From: Penium margaritaceum
Taxonomy: Eukaryota > Streptophyta > Zygnematophyceae > Desmidiales > Peniaceae
DNA length: 64,000 nucleotides
Reading direction: 5' to 3'
NCBI GenBank assembly: GCA_023375785.1
Contig: SZWC01008627.1
Span: 17,551 to 81,550 of the forward strand
Shown here: positions 11,046 through 22,837 of the stretch, one piece after another
Layout: each line of letters starts with the position of its first letter
How positions within the stretch are numbered: position 1 is the first letter of the stretch
Notes under the pieces: model-generated
The model's database searches: none
Told to the model about the DNA's origin: nothing
What the model saw: only the letters and a program-made list of their open reading frames with translations
Position numbers and translations under genes: made by a program

Positions 11046-14000
11046 NNNNNNNNNNNNNNNNNNNNNNNNNNNNNNNNNNNNNNNNNNNNNNNNNNNNNNN
11101 NNNNNNNNNNNNNNNNNNNNCCCCCCCCCCCCCCCCGCAGCCACAATCCTCTCTCCCTCCTCTCTCGCTCCCCCATTTCCGTGTGGTGCCACCCCTCCTG
11201 CCCCACTCGTCTTGCTGTTGTCCGCCAGCTCACTTGACCTGCCCACTCCCCGGGTCGCCGTCCTTGTGGCGAACAAGTCGTCGAGGGACCTGGCCACCTC
11301 CTCTCTTGTCTCATCCCGTCCCTCGACCTCGTCACCCCCCTCCTAGTCCCCACGTCTCTCATCCGCCCCCCTCCCTTGCATCCACTAGACTCCCTACCCC
11401 TCATGTGCTAGCCACCCCCTCATACAGCCCCAATCCCTCCCGTGTCCTCTCCTCCCTCTCTTAGTGCTCCCCTATCTCATGTTTTTTTTTTGTGTGATGT
11501 GCCCGCGTCTGCCTTTCTTGCCAGGCCTCCCTCTGTGTAAGCCTCCTCTCATGGAGCCTTTGTTGCTCCGCTTGTCACCCTGCCAATCACAAGATCTGCT
11601 CCGCTGCTGCAGATGCTGCTCCCTGTGCCCTCTACGACTTCTACCACTCCAATATCTCTTCCGCATCCTCCTCCGACAGTCTCCTCTCCACTCCTCCCTC
11701 CCCTCGGTGTCCCTTCCTTACAGCTTGTGTGCCATGTCCCCTAGCATGCCACCTCTCCCCCCCAAAGCTACCTCCATGTACTACTCTTCGTTCCTTGCTG
11801 CCCAGTGGCGGACTACCCGTGAGCGGCTCTGCCCTATAAAACCGTAACCCATCTAGGGGAACCACCACGGTGGTCCCCACTGCAATGTGAATGTATCCAT
11901 CCTGCTTCCCATGGCTCCTACCGTCGATCTCCTCATCGCCTCCACAAGTGTCGCCACCTTTGTTGGTCCTACCACCCTCTGCTACTCCCTTGTGGATCTC
12001 TTCCCTCGTCCACCCTCCTCCCCCCATCCATTCCTTCAGACCTCACCTGCTCCTCTCTCCCTGCTCCATGTGTACCCCTTCAACCTTCACAGGCCATTTT
12101 TCTCAGGATTGGCTCGTTTTGTCTCCCACTCCCTCAAAGAGCCTCCCCAAGGGAACACCTCTTGAGCCACCTTCCCCAGTGGTTTTCCCACGCCCTGTCC
12201 AGTGCCATGGCCCACCTGTAGCCTGATGCTGGACAGTGGAATGGCGGCCTGTAGTGGGACAACATGTGGCTCATTAGCATCCCCTGCGACTGCGTTGTCC
12301 CCTGTCCTCCGCCTTATTTCCTCGCCTCAATATTTCATGCCACTGCTAATGATGGTGTACCATCTCGTGATGGCAACCGCTCACCCGTTCTCTTCGCCCC
12401 ATCACTCCCCTCTCCCCATCCTGTGCCCCTAGTCCTTTTCTCTCTGGATAATGACTTGTCCTCCTCTATTTCCTTGCTGTTGCTCTCATTGTCGGTGCCC
12501 CCCAGATCACCCCCGAGAGCCACTCTGCCCACCACCTGCCCACGTGGTCTCTGACTGTGTCTCCCTCCTTACCTAATTGAGGACTCCTCCCTCCGATCAT
12601 CATTGTCCCCCCTAGTCTCCTCCTCTGTCTCCTCCTTGGCCTTCTCAACCCCCTCTAGTCACTCCTCTCATTCCCTCAACCGCCATCCCCTCCCGCACCC
12701 CATGCTCCACCTCCTCGGCTCCCTCCCACCCTATCCTCCGTGCACTCCTCCTCTCTCCCGGCCGTCCACCCCCCCTTGTCTCCCCCATTCTTCCACCGAA
12801 TATCAGCGGCCTGTCTGCTCCCACTCTTCTTTTCCTCCAATGTGCCTCCTACTCCCCCCCCTAGTCCCTCCTGCTCCAGCCGATGAATTGCTCACCCTCC
12901 TCCCTTGTTTCCTACACTCTCTCCCACCTAGCTCCCCTCTGCCTCCAAACATGCAAGGAGTGCCTCTCGATGGATCCTTTCTTGCATGCATTTTGGAGGG
13001 CACATACGTCTCCTCCTCCACTTCCTCCTCGTCTTGCCCCCCCTTTTTTACCCCGTCCTTCCAATGATGTCACCTCCTCCCGTTCTCCTCCTGCGCTCCA
13101 TGGTGTCAGTGTCCACTCAACGGTGTTGAAGCTACCCACCATACCTTCCATGTTACATGTAGCTCCCTCGGTCTGCTCTCCTTTACTCTCGCTCTGTCGT
13201 CTCCCCTTGACCACAGGTGTTCTACCCCTGTCTTGCTCCTCCACATTCCCCCATTCCTTGCCACCCTCTCCCCTGCCCAACCCACCCGAAACTGACAATC
13301 CTTCCAAGCGTGGAATCGTGCCTCTCCATGTCCATGTCCTCTCGATATGTAGCCAAGGCCCTCTCCAATCGGGCTACCCGGTCCCAAAATCCTCCGAGCC
13401 GCTCCCTTTCCTCCTACAATGCCGCCCTCCGTGTCGCCAGTGCTTTGGCTGTCTTCACTAGCCCCCTCTAGTGGTGTTCTAGTACGGCTGTCATTCTCTC
13501 CCCTTGCTATTCTCGTGCCCTTTCCAATGCGGAAATCATTTCCATCACCCTCCTCCCCTCCCCTGGTCTCACCCTACTCTCCACGTGAAGGAGCTCCTGG
13601 AGGCATAGATCCTCTTGGCACAACTACTCGATGCGGGGGTCATCCCCCCTCTGGGCCTGCTCCACCCGTCCCATCACCTGTCGTTGTCCCTCTGTACAAC
13701 TCCACATCTCCTCCATGCGTCCCGAGATCATGCCGTCATATCGTATGAAGAGTCCTTACACTTTCTCCCTAGTGTCCTTGTGGGCCCTGCCACATGCCGC
13801 CTCTAGCTCCGCCCACAATGTAGCCTAGCTTTGCTACCATTTGCTGTCTCCGTCTCCCACGGCTGAGCCACCCCTGCTCTCTTTGGTCTTCCTCACTTTT
13901 GTTGTCTCCCACAGCGGCATGTCTGACCCACCATCCCGTGGGCCTGTCCTCATGCTGCCTCCTTCGGCTGCATTCTCCCTCGTACCACTAGATGCTCTCA

Positions 14001-14240
14001 CCACTCCCGTCCTCGTTTCCCATGCTCCCTCTTGTCTTCTTGGTTTCGGCCCCTGCTGCGAAGGCCAAGGTGCCCTCCGGGCCGTCTTTCTCTGTCTTCC
14101 ACACTACAGGGCCGGTCGGAAGCTCCTCTTGTGCCCCCTAACTCTCCTCGACTCCCCTCCATGTATCTAGAGATCGAGCCCTCTTACTATCCCGTGGCCC
14201 ATCACGTAGAGTTAAGGTACCGGAGTGCATGCTTTAGGCG
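10690..14240. other. Strongly pyrimidine-rich (plus) / purine-rich (minus) block
   Basis: About 3.5 kb in which the plus strand is dominated by CTCC, CCCT and TCTC runs, quite unlike its neighbours. Plus-strand frames give Ser/Pro/Leu-rich peptides; minus-strand frames give Glu/Gly/Arg/Lys-rich ones. Parts of the minus strand (about 13,320-13,900) read like charged helical segments, for example RVARLERALATYREDM, interrupted by stops. This would fit a decayed minus-strand gene or transposon ORF with coiled coils, but I recognise no family. A gap with poly-C flanks lies inside. The bias itself is directly visible; the coding idea is inference. Confidence 0.45.
11013..11136. other. Assembly gap (75 N) flanked by poly-C
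   Basis: N at 11,046-11,120, with C-runs at 11,013-11,045 and 11,121-11,136. Proline-rich or glycine-rich frames running across it are artefacts of the homopolymer. The gap most likely marks a poly-C tract that could not be sequenced or assembled. Confidence 0.95.
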
Positions 14241-14299
14241 CCTCCTTCGTCCAGCAGCCATCCCTGTGGCTGGTGATGCTCCAACTATAGTGGAAGCCT

Positions 14300-15020
14300 A
14301 TGTTACACCATGGAGGGTGCCTACGCATGCCAATAGCATATCGTTGGCTGCTACTATTACTCTAGCTGCCTTGGGAGTTGCTTCTGCCTCGGTTGTTGCT
14401 ACTACTGATTTTGTTCCGGCTGCTGCTCCCTCCGGTGTTGATTCCCCCTCTCTTGAGATGCTTTTGATACTTCTATTGCAATTCTTCTTCCAACCGCTAT
14501 ATGCCTCGTGCTTTCAGCTGCTCCTGTTTCCACCCCGGCTATTGCTGCTGTCCCAATTGTTTCTACTGTTGCTACATAACCAGTTGCTCTTGTTGCTGCT
14601 GCTACTGGCCCCACCGCTGCTGCCCCAATCACTGTTTCTTTTCCACCTGCCCTTCCTGCTTCCTCTCTCCCCATGGCTACTGCTATCCATGTTGCCTCTG
14701 ATGCTTTCTCAATTTCTGCTACTGTTTTCCCAGATGCTGTTTCTGCTACTGCTTGTGCAGTCCCAGCAACTGCTACTAGTGCAGCTGTTGCTCCCCATGT
14801 TATTCTTGCCATACCACCTACCCCGACTGCTGCTGCTCCACCTGCCCCGGCTGCTCCTACTCTCCCAGCTGTTGTTAGTATAGTTTCAATCTTAGCTGCT
14901 GCTCCCTTTGCTATTGTTGTCGCCTTTACTGTTGCTACTCCTATTAATGTTGTTGCTACTGCTTCAGCTGCTACATGCCTCATAGTTACAACTGCTCTTG
15001 TCCCCACACTAGCTCTTGCA
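14300..15020. repeat. Degenerate GCT/GCA-type trinucleotide-biased tract
   Basis: Period-3 sequence dominated by GCT, GCC, GCA and TGCTGC steps. Because GCN, CTN and CAN codons avoid stops, long frames stay open on both strands: Ala/Thr/Val-rich on the plus strand to 15,086, Leu-rich to 14,883, and Ala-rich on the minus strand at 14,402-15,007. A third minus-strand frame is Ser/Asn/Arg-rich. I cannot tell which, if any, was coding. It abuts the protease remnant of copia-O. Confidence 0.55.
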
Positions 15021-15039
15021 ACGGCATGTGTTCAACGGC

Positions 15040-15409
15040 ATGGGGACGTCACACAGTGGCACCGTGCAAGATGCTATCCCCACTGAACTTCCCCTAGGGA
15101 CTGTTCCAGCTTCACAACCAGGTCTGTGCCTTGGACACACACATATCACCATATTGCACAACTTGCCTGTGCACAAATGGTTGTTTGATACAGTTGCGTC
15201 ATATCACATGTCACCTCATCGGTAGCTATTTGTCTGACCATATGTAATGCACAAGTGGAGGGTGTGTGGACGGGCCTAGGGTAAATTCTCAGGGTTCAAG
15301 GAATTGGGATAGTTGCATTACAAATACTGGGGGGGGAGGGGAGGGGGGGTCATGAAGCTCACTGGGGTTTGTGTACCCCTCAGCTTGAAGGTCAACCTGC
15401 TGTCAAGGG
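15040..15409 (+). pseudogene. Copia-O protease remnant
   Basis: The stretch near 15,175-15,225 reads WLFDTVASYHMSPHR, matching the copia aspartic protease region (family pattern D-T/S-G-A-S followed by H-M). The downstream LKVNLLS-type motif just before 15,409 is the usual segment preceding GAG-pre-integrase. Copia-B begins at 15,410. A broken fossil. Confidence 0.75.
15329..15349 (+). other. G-run cluster (possible G-quadruplex)
   Basis: Consecutive G-runs separated by single A residues. The composition meets the simple G3+ rule for quadruplex potential. It lies in the copia-O protease block. No function is implied. Confidence 0.5.
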
Positions 15410-16394
15410 TGTTGAAGTTTTGCCCCTCTGCATGCCCAAGAATGCCGTCGAGAGGCGTCGGCAAGCCACCAGAGAGAGGAAAATCCTTGCGATTGGATCT
15501 TGTGGCCTTAGGACTACTCGAATCCTAAAATGGAGGATTGCCCAGAAAGTTGACGAGTTGTTGAATCCGGTGGAGGTTGGCTCACTGGAATCGAACAAGC
15601 TATGACGGAGATATGAGCTTCCAAAGCTCGGGTGTGCGCGGTGGCTCTCGGAGCCGGCCATGACTCGACTTGTGTTGAATAATCGACAAGACCGAGTAAC
15701 AAATGCCCACCTGGGGATATTTCTCCGGGACGGCTGCCGTGGCGTCTGGTGAATGATCTGCCAGATGTCTGTAGAGAAGTTTGTTATTGAGGGACTTGGC
15801 CAAAATTCTTCCTCAAAGTCCGGAACTCAGAAGTACGTTTTATTACTTGGGGACTTGAATCCGATTGCAGGTCTGCAAACAGGTTTTGTCCCACATCAAT
15901 CCCCAGCACTCGAATGGATGATCGAATCATTGAAACAGACTCCAAAGGCGCAAGGGACACCGCCACTATATGTAGGGACATGTGCTCCTCTGGAAAGGCA
16001 TTTTGATGTGTCCTTCATGTGTGAGGGCGCCTCGGTGGACGACGTGGTGTTCGCCGCCGACTGAGAGGCTGGATTGGGGTGCCGCGCTTTGGCTGATGTA
16101 GCGATAGCTATGGTGATCGGCATCGTGCAGGATTTGGTACGTCGGAGAGCTCATGACTAGCCCTACATGTACTTAGATCATGTCCATGTTATAAAACTAA
16201 TACAAAACTGCATTATTCCCTTTGTAAATATTGTTGTCTCACATCTCCCTTCCACTCCCAGAAACATAGTGTGAGGCGACCAGATAGTTCACGCTTACAC
16301 TTACAACCTGAACAAGAACAGAAGGACGTGAACACTAAAGTGCAGACCTGTTTGGGCATGTTAGAACTACCACCCTGGGTGCCGGTTTCTGACA
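15410..16394 (+). repeat. Copia-B 5' LTR
   Basis: 985 bp, TGTTGAAG...TGACA. It matches the 3' LTR at 27,612-28,605 and, inverted, the solo LTR at 21,811-23,050. It is followed at once by AAGGAT and a GATAAGCCCAC segment resembling the half-tRNA-Met primer site of copia-A. Confidence 0.85.
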
Positions 16395-19300
16395 AAGGAT
16401 GATAAGCCCACATCCCTGACTGGTCTACACATTGCTCAAGGCTTTTGCGGCGGACGGGATTGTCTTCGTGGAAGAAATCCTTGTCAAAATCTGAGGTCTT
16501 AGAGTGGAACACTGTTCAAATGGCGTACAGGAGACGCAGCCCATCGAGAAGTATGCAGATGGCCCAGGTTTTGGCCTATGGAGGTGGTACTTTGAGATGC
16601 ACCTAGCGCACGAGGGGCTGCTAAAGGTCATGAAACGAACAGAATTCCTCAATAAAACAATGGTGAAGGAAGCATAAAAGGAGGCCTTTTCAAAATAGGA
16701 CAAGGAGGCACTCATGCTACTGGTGTTTGGAACGACTGAGTCACAGTGGGGCTACTTCCAAAGTGCAATCTGGTAGTTGAGACATGGCAAAAATTCTGCG
16801 CCATCCATCAATCCAAGTCTCTTGTAAACAAAATCCTCGCAACGAAGTAACTCTTGAAGGTGAGAATCAAGGAGGGAGATAACTTCATACCCGCCATGTA
16901 GAGAATTGAGTTGTTTTCCTCACAATGGAATGACGTGGGGTGGAAGATCGACGCCCTGGTGCAGGTGATGGCCCTTCTTATGGCCTTTCGTGACGGTTGG
17001 AGCCCTCTATTCACCATCTTGGGAGAAAGAATAGAGGACAAGCTCAATCATGGCGCGGTCGTAGAGTGCTTCTGCAATGAGGAATATCGATGTAGGTGCA
17101 AGGAGTTCTCATCTTTCTCATCGGTCCTTGTCACCAAAACGTGTGGTGGCGGAAGAGGGGGGCAAGGGAGGTGGCATACATGGCGGCGACAAAAAGGGTG
17201 CTAAGAAGGGTGCGTGCCGCCATTGCGGCAAGGAGGGTCACTTGGCCCGTGACTGCATCGAGGAGGCAAAGGCCGATAGCAAGGACGCCAAAGGCAAGAA
17301 GGCACTTCTAAATGGTACTCAAAACCATTACCTCAAGTAGGCCAACCGGCAACGCCTTTACTCCGGAGCGGAGGTACACACCAAAGTCGAGAAGATCGGG
17401 TTCATCAACTACACCAAGTCCAGCAAGTCCATGGTGGTCGCAAACGACAAGGTTGAGCCAAAAGCTGGCCAAGGAGACGTGGACGTGGAGTTGGTGGTTG
17501 GTGCAAAACACATGCAGGGGGTCATCAAGGACGTGTAGCACGTACCTCTCTTGGCTGTCACTCTATGGCAATGTGAATAAATGTCATCATTTGTCCAAGG
17601 CACAGTTCAAATTCTTGTTGAATTTCATCAAGGAATTGTCAGCCACCTGACAGACAAGAGATACAAGGTGCTCTTCAAGAGAAACCGAACAATCGTGCAG
17701 AAGGAAGGTGGCAGCAAGCCCGTGCTGGAGGCTAAGCGTGAGGGAGGTTGTTGATATCAAGGTGATCCCCACGGCAACAGATCCAACAAACTTGCAAGAA
17801 AGCACCGTCAACCTGGCCAAAGGAGGGGGAGCTGATCTGGAGCTCTGGCACCAACGACTAGGGAATTCCTCACCAGTAGTCGTAAAGGAGATGGCAAAGC
17901 ATGAGCTGGTATGCGGCCTTGTCATGGACGGAAGAGGCGACAGATGCAGCAAAGAAAAAAAATTCTAAGCTTGTATTTTGGACAAGGCACGACGCAAACC
18001 GTTCAACGAGAGTGTGAATTGCGCCTCGGAGCTGCTAGAGGTCATGCACAACGACGTGTGCGGACTATTCAAGACGGTGTCAAAGAGCGGCACACATTAA
18101 TCTGTCACCTTCATAGGTGACTACATCAGAAAACTCTATGTGTACTTCATGAAACGAAAAGGGAAGGTCTTGGACCGGCTGAAGGCGTATGTCGGCCATG
18201 GTGGAGAGGCAAACTGACTAGAAGGTCAGAGTGCTATGGAGCGACAATGGTGGACATTGCATGGGATGTAGCTGGTGGATAAAGCAGCAGGGCATGAAAT
18301 GGGAGGAAACTAAGCCATGTTCACCTCAGTCAAATGGCCTGGCAGGCCGGGGAAACCAGATGCTGCTAAACATGGTACAAACCATGTAAGTGGATCCGGA
18401 ATGGCTACGAAGCTTCTGGATGGAAGCTATGCGGATGGTGAGCTACACCATCAATCTCACTCCGACAGTGGTACTGAAGGGGAAAAGTGGCTGGAAGATA
18501 CCGCATGAGGATTGGAGCACGCACAAGCCAAGTGTGGCACACCTGAAAGTGTTTGGCTGTAAGGCGCACATGATGATGCAGGCTATGCAGCGGCGCGAGA
18601 GCGAGCAGGAGTCACGGGCAAAATCACACCTCTTCCTTGGCTATGAGAGCGTGCATAAGGCACATCGGCTGTACAACATGGGCACGGAAGAGGAAATCCA
18701 CAGCCAAGACGTTGACTCTGATTAGGAGCAGAGCTACATCTGTAGCAATGAAATGGACGTCCTGGACTCTCCAAAGACGAGAGAGTGTTTCTTGCTCCTT
18801 GATTACAAGAAGGAGTTGGCAGACACTGAAGCTGAGGATACAACATCAGGGCGCACCATTGTGGCAACCTATGCAGAGGAATCCAATGACGTTCAACCCG
18901 ATGAGGAGATCCATCGAAAGGATCCGGCAGATGAGGCACTAAGGGTGCCAAGGCATGTACTCCTGGAAGAGTGCACATCGGGCATCGGTGGAAAATCCAC
19001 TACACGTGCCGTCCATCTGGATGATGTTTTGCCAAAGCGGGAGAGATCTTTGGGGAGAGGTCTGGTCGATGATTCACTGGAGCATGTAGAGTCGGAAGGA
19101 TTGCAGTAGAGCAATAGGGCATCACCAAAACTACCGCATTGCAGTGGGAGGTAGCGGAAATTGGGGAAGCGCTTCGACACAAGCATCAGTCGATGAATCA
19201 GCATGATGCGATACATGCTGGATGCATCAACGCAGCCGACTACCATGGAAGAGGTTTTTGCGTGACTCGAAAAGGATCAGTGGGACACAGCCATCAAAGT

Positions 19301-19611
19301 GGAGCTGGAATCCATCACAGAAACTGATACATTTGAGCTGGTTGACTCTCCGAAAGATGCAAAGGTATTTGGCTCAAAGTCATTCTTGAAGACGAATTTC
19401 ACAAAGGAATGAGTGGTTTAAAAACATAAGGTGCGGCTGGTGATGAAGGGATACCCACAGCGTAAGGGCAAGTACTACGATGAGACGTTTTCTCTCATTG
19501 CCAAGTTCACAAGCATCAGGGAGATCCTTGCAGTGGCGGCCACGAAGGACATGGAGCCCCACCAAATCAACGTTAACGGGGCATTCCTTAACGGCATCAT
19601 TAATGAAGAGA
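16395..19611 (+). pseudogene. Copia-B gag to reverse-transcriptase remnant, left block
   Basis: Gag is recognised near 16,540-16,640 by a GFGLWRWYFEMHL-type stretch, similar to copia-A gag. A zinc knuckle CRHCGKEGHLARDC lies near 17,218. GAG-pre-integrase (ELWHQRLGN) is near 17,840. Integrase pieces follow to about 18,720, including the FGCKAH and LGYES motifs typical of the integrase C-terminal part. The RT fingers region with the INVNGAFLNG stretch is near 19,565-19,610, where copia-C is inserted. A broken fossil. Confidence 0.8.
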
Positions 19612-20259
19612 TGATGGATATGAGAGTGCCAGAAAGTGACAAAAATAGGTTTCTTGATAAAAATCATCTGGCATGACAGTTTCATAGAGGATGTTTCATA
19701 GGTTCCAACGCACTTTATGGTACTCGATACGGAGTCCGTTTGAGTGAGATATATACTTCCAAAGTTTGGAGATCATGGGTCGGGTTCAAGTGACGACCTG
19801 AGCACTTTGAGCTCAAAAGGCGGCAAGATTATTGGCCAGGACGGCTGAGAGCGGCCTTCAAGGAGAAAAGGCGGCTAGAGGACCTCCAAGAGACTTGAAG
19901 GAAGGTGCAGACCACGATTGTTGGTCATCCAAGTGGTGTGAGACATAATTCTCTTGTGTGACAAGGTGACTGCCGCTCATCCCGCTAGGCTAGGAGAGTG
20001 TGCTAGGGGGTAGACTTTGACAGAGTGTATCTCAGTGCTCCCTAGACCAAATGAGGCACATAAGGGCTTGTTAGAAAGCTGTGACAACATAATTTCTTAC
20101 TCAAGAGTTGATTCAGAATTCACGTTCTCTGCAGACCTAGATTTGCTTCCGTAATTTCTGTCTTTGCAACCTACAACTCCCTCTCACGAACAGTTGGTCC
20201 TGCCTAGGCGGCTCTTAGTGAGCCTGATCACCTCACGGAGGGCTGCGAAGTTTCCATCA
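19612..20259 (+). repeat. Copia-C 5' LTR
   Basis: 648 bp, begins TGATGG, ends CCATCA, and is followed directly by the primer site. The fragment at 42,378-43,025 carries a related 648-bp LTR. Confidence 0.9.
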
Positions 20260-20260
20260 C

Positions 20261-20272
20261 TGGTATCAGAGC
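20261..20272 (+). promoter_or_regulatory. Primer binding site, initiator tRNA-Met 3' end
   Basis: TGGTATCAGAGC, one base after the 5' LTR. It is complementary to the 3' end of plant initiator tRNA-Met, the standard minus-strand primer in plant copia elements. Confidence 0.93.
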
Positions 20273-20359
20273 TAGAACATGGCCTTGCCTCATCCGTGAG
20301 GCAATCCTTTCACCCTGTTGTGTGAGAGAGCCGTTTGTGGACTGAACTTTGTACTACCA

Positions 20360-21810
20360 TGGCGACATCCACTTCCGTGGTGGCCGGCGTCAACATCGCA
20401 AAGTTCGAAGGCAAGAACTTCTTCAACTGGAGCAACAATATGAAGATGGTGCTGATGGAGAAGGGTCTCTAGAACCAGGTGGATGAGAAGGAGAAGTAAC
20501 CAGAAGAAAGTTCCCTATCCCCTGTCAAGGCCTGTACGTACCGCGAGAAGCTTGACCGCGCCCTCGCAACCATCTACCTCCACCTCGCTGCACGGCAGCA
20601 ACTCCTCGTCCGTGACATCCTCACACCAAAGGAGGCTCAGAAAAAGCTTGAGTCCACCTATGCTTTGAATTAAATCCTCATGAGTATGCAGCTGCATCGT
20701 CGCTTTCACAATATGAAGATGGATGAATCCGGATCCATGATTGACTACATCAACATGGTGAAGTCTCTCTCTTACCAGCTTGCTGCAATTGTGGACCATG
20801 TCAAGGAATGTGTGCTCATGCTAACGATCCTCTCTGGCCTTCCTAGCAGCTATACTCCTTTCATTGTTGCCCTGGACCAGCGTGGCGACAAGCTCCCCCT
20901 CAATGATATCGAGGATAGCCTGCTTTTTGAGGAGGAGCGGCGCAAGGGAGAGGAGAGCGGAAGCGGACTGGACGTCGCTCTCATCACCATATTTGGTCAT
21001 GGGGGCGGTGCTACATCAACCAGGAGCAACGGCGGAGGAGGGAAGAAGAAGGGGAACTGCCACTACTGCAAGAAGCCGGGCCATTGGGCGCGTGAATGCC
21101 CGAAGAAGAAGGCGGACCTTGCGGCTGGAGTGGGAGCGGGAAAACAGTCCGACGCTTCCACGAATGCCGCAGCTTGGGAGAGTGGATTCGTGACAACCAT
21201 CTAAGTCCTCCACGTCTCCGACAACACCGCCCTGCTCTGGATCATCGACACGGGATCCACGTGACACATGACGTTTCGCCGGGAGTGGTTCATTCTCTAC
21301 ACCGTCGTTCAGTCTTGGCGGGTGTACATGGGGGACAACCATGTGCAAATGGCGGTTGGGGAGGGTGAGATTGTGTTTTGTGCTTTTATTGAGGGTAAGC
21401 ACGTGGAACGTCATGTGAAGGGGGTGCTCCATGTTCCGGGGCTGGCAGCTAACTTCCTCTCTGTCTCATGTCTCATCTCCGATGGCATGCATGTTTGCTT
21501 TGAGAATGGTGGCTGCGCCATCTCCACCCCTGCAGGCTGTGTGCTTGCAAAAGTGAACAAGGAAAATGGTCTTTATCGCCTCCACGTGGCGTCGGAGAAG
21601 GAAGCCGACTCAGTGTTGGCGGCGAGAGAGGGAGAACACGAAATCGGCCTGTGGCACCGCCGGCTCGGTCACCTCGGCTTTGGCGCCATCATCTCCATGC
21701 CGCAGATGGTCCGCGGCCTGGAGCTCAAGGGGATGAAGCAGCCTAGTGCATCGCCTTGTGAGAGCTGCATTGAAGGGAAGCAAACCTGTGCTCCTTTCAA
21801 GGGGGAGGGG
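20360..21810 (+). pseudogene. Copia-C gag, protease and GAG-pre-integrase block
   Basis: Gag begins near 20,360 with a FEGKNFFNWSNNMKMVL stretch (the gag N-terminal domain of the copia UBN2 type). The zinc knuckle CHYCKKPGHWARECPKK is at about 21,058-21,108. The protease region with an IDTGST motif is near 21,243-21,260, and GAG-pre-integrase LWHRRLGHLG at about 21,649-21,680 is followed by a CESCIEGKQ zinc-binding segment. A solo LTR interrupts at 21,811. The long open frame 20,680-21,204 covers most of gag. Fossil. Confidence 0.88.
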
Positions 21811-22310
21811 TGTCAGGATGAGATCCACGAGGTGCGATCCCGACGTTCGTCTGATCGCCTCTAGTGATTCACGTCTACTGTTTTGGGCGAATCTGAGACT
21901 GAGCGTGAGCTTTCTGGTCGCCTCACGCTATGTGAACAGGAGTTTAGAGACAGTCCGTTTGCAAAGGGAATAACGTCGTTTTGCTATAGTTTTTGAACAT
22001 GGACATCATCACAACATTTATAGGGCTAGTCACGAGCTTTGCAACGCACCAAACTGCGCGCGATTCGGCCAAGCGTAGCTCAAGTTATGCTTGCCGAAAC
22101 GCAGGTCTCACCCACCACAGAAGCCTGACGCCGCCACTCGCCGTGGCGCCTTCATTCACGTGCGAAGCGCCTTTCCCGAGGCGCATGTCCCATTGCACAT
22201 GGTGTATGGGTTCCCTTCACTGTTTCCACGCACCCTACCCACTTTTGGGTCGTGTTTGGTGATGGGGTGTGACGAGGTTCGAAACCTGTCCGCGGACCTG
22301 CATTCAGAAT

Positions 22311-22837
22311 TTTGACGAAGTCCCCGAGTAACAAAACGTACTACAGAGTTTCGGACGCTGAGCCAGGTTTTTGGCTAAGTCCCTCAGTAACAACCTGCAC
22401 TACAGGATCCGGTGGATGATCCGCCGGATCAGGTGGATCATCCACCGGACGCCTCGGCAGGCCTATCGGAGCATTTTCTCCACATGGTATTTTTGTTACT
22501 CGGTTCGGTCGATTATCGACCGGATTTCGAGTCGCAGCCGGCTCCCAGAGCCGCTGCCCATACCCAAACTTCGNTTTGACGAAGTCCCCGAGTAACAAAA
22601 CGTACTACAGAGTTTCGGACGCTGAGCCAGGTTTTTGGCTAAGTCCCTCAGTAACAACCTGCACTACAGGATCCGGTGGATGATCCGCCGGATCAGGTGG
22701 ATCATCCACCGGACGCCTCGGCAGGCCTATCGGAGCATTTTCTCCACATGGTATTTTTGTTACTCGGTTCGGTCGATTATCGACCGGATTTCGAGTCGCA
22801 GCCGGCTCCCAGAGCCGCTGCCCATACCCAAACTTCG
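22311..22837. other. Assembly overlap duplicated around a single N
   Basis: 22,311-22,573 is repeated as 22,575-22,837 on either side of one N at 22,574. The two copies appear identical. This looks like two contigs joined without merging their shared ends. Confidence 0.9.
22408..22449. repeat. Palindrome in the solo LTR
   Basis: The arms TCCGGTGGATGATCC (22,408-22,422) and GGATCATCCACCGGA (22,435-22,449) are perfect inverses across a 12-nt spacer. They are repeated at 22,672-22,713 by the assembly duplication. A second short palindrome, GGTCGATTATCGACC, lies near 22,507-22,521. Confidence 0.85.

Noticed and set aside
10959-11404. Poly-proline and poly-glycine proteins across the gap
   Set aside because: They are translations of poly-C or poly-G next to N bases. 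The same applies at 48,021-48,460.
14032-14883. A leucine-rich 283-codon frame that looks like a membrane protein
   Set aside because: The Leu runs come from the out-of-phase reading of a CTG/GCT-type tract. Other frames of the same tract are Ala-rich or Cys-rich, so hydrophobicity here is not evidence of a membrane protein.
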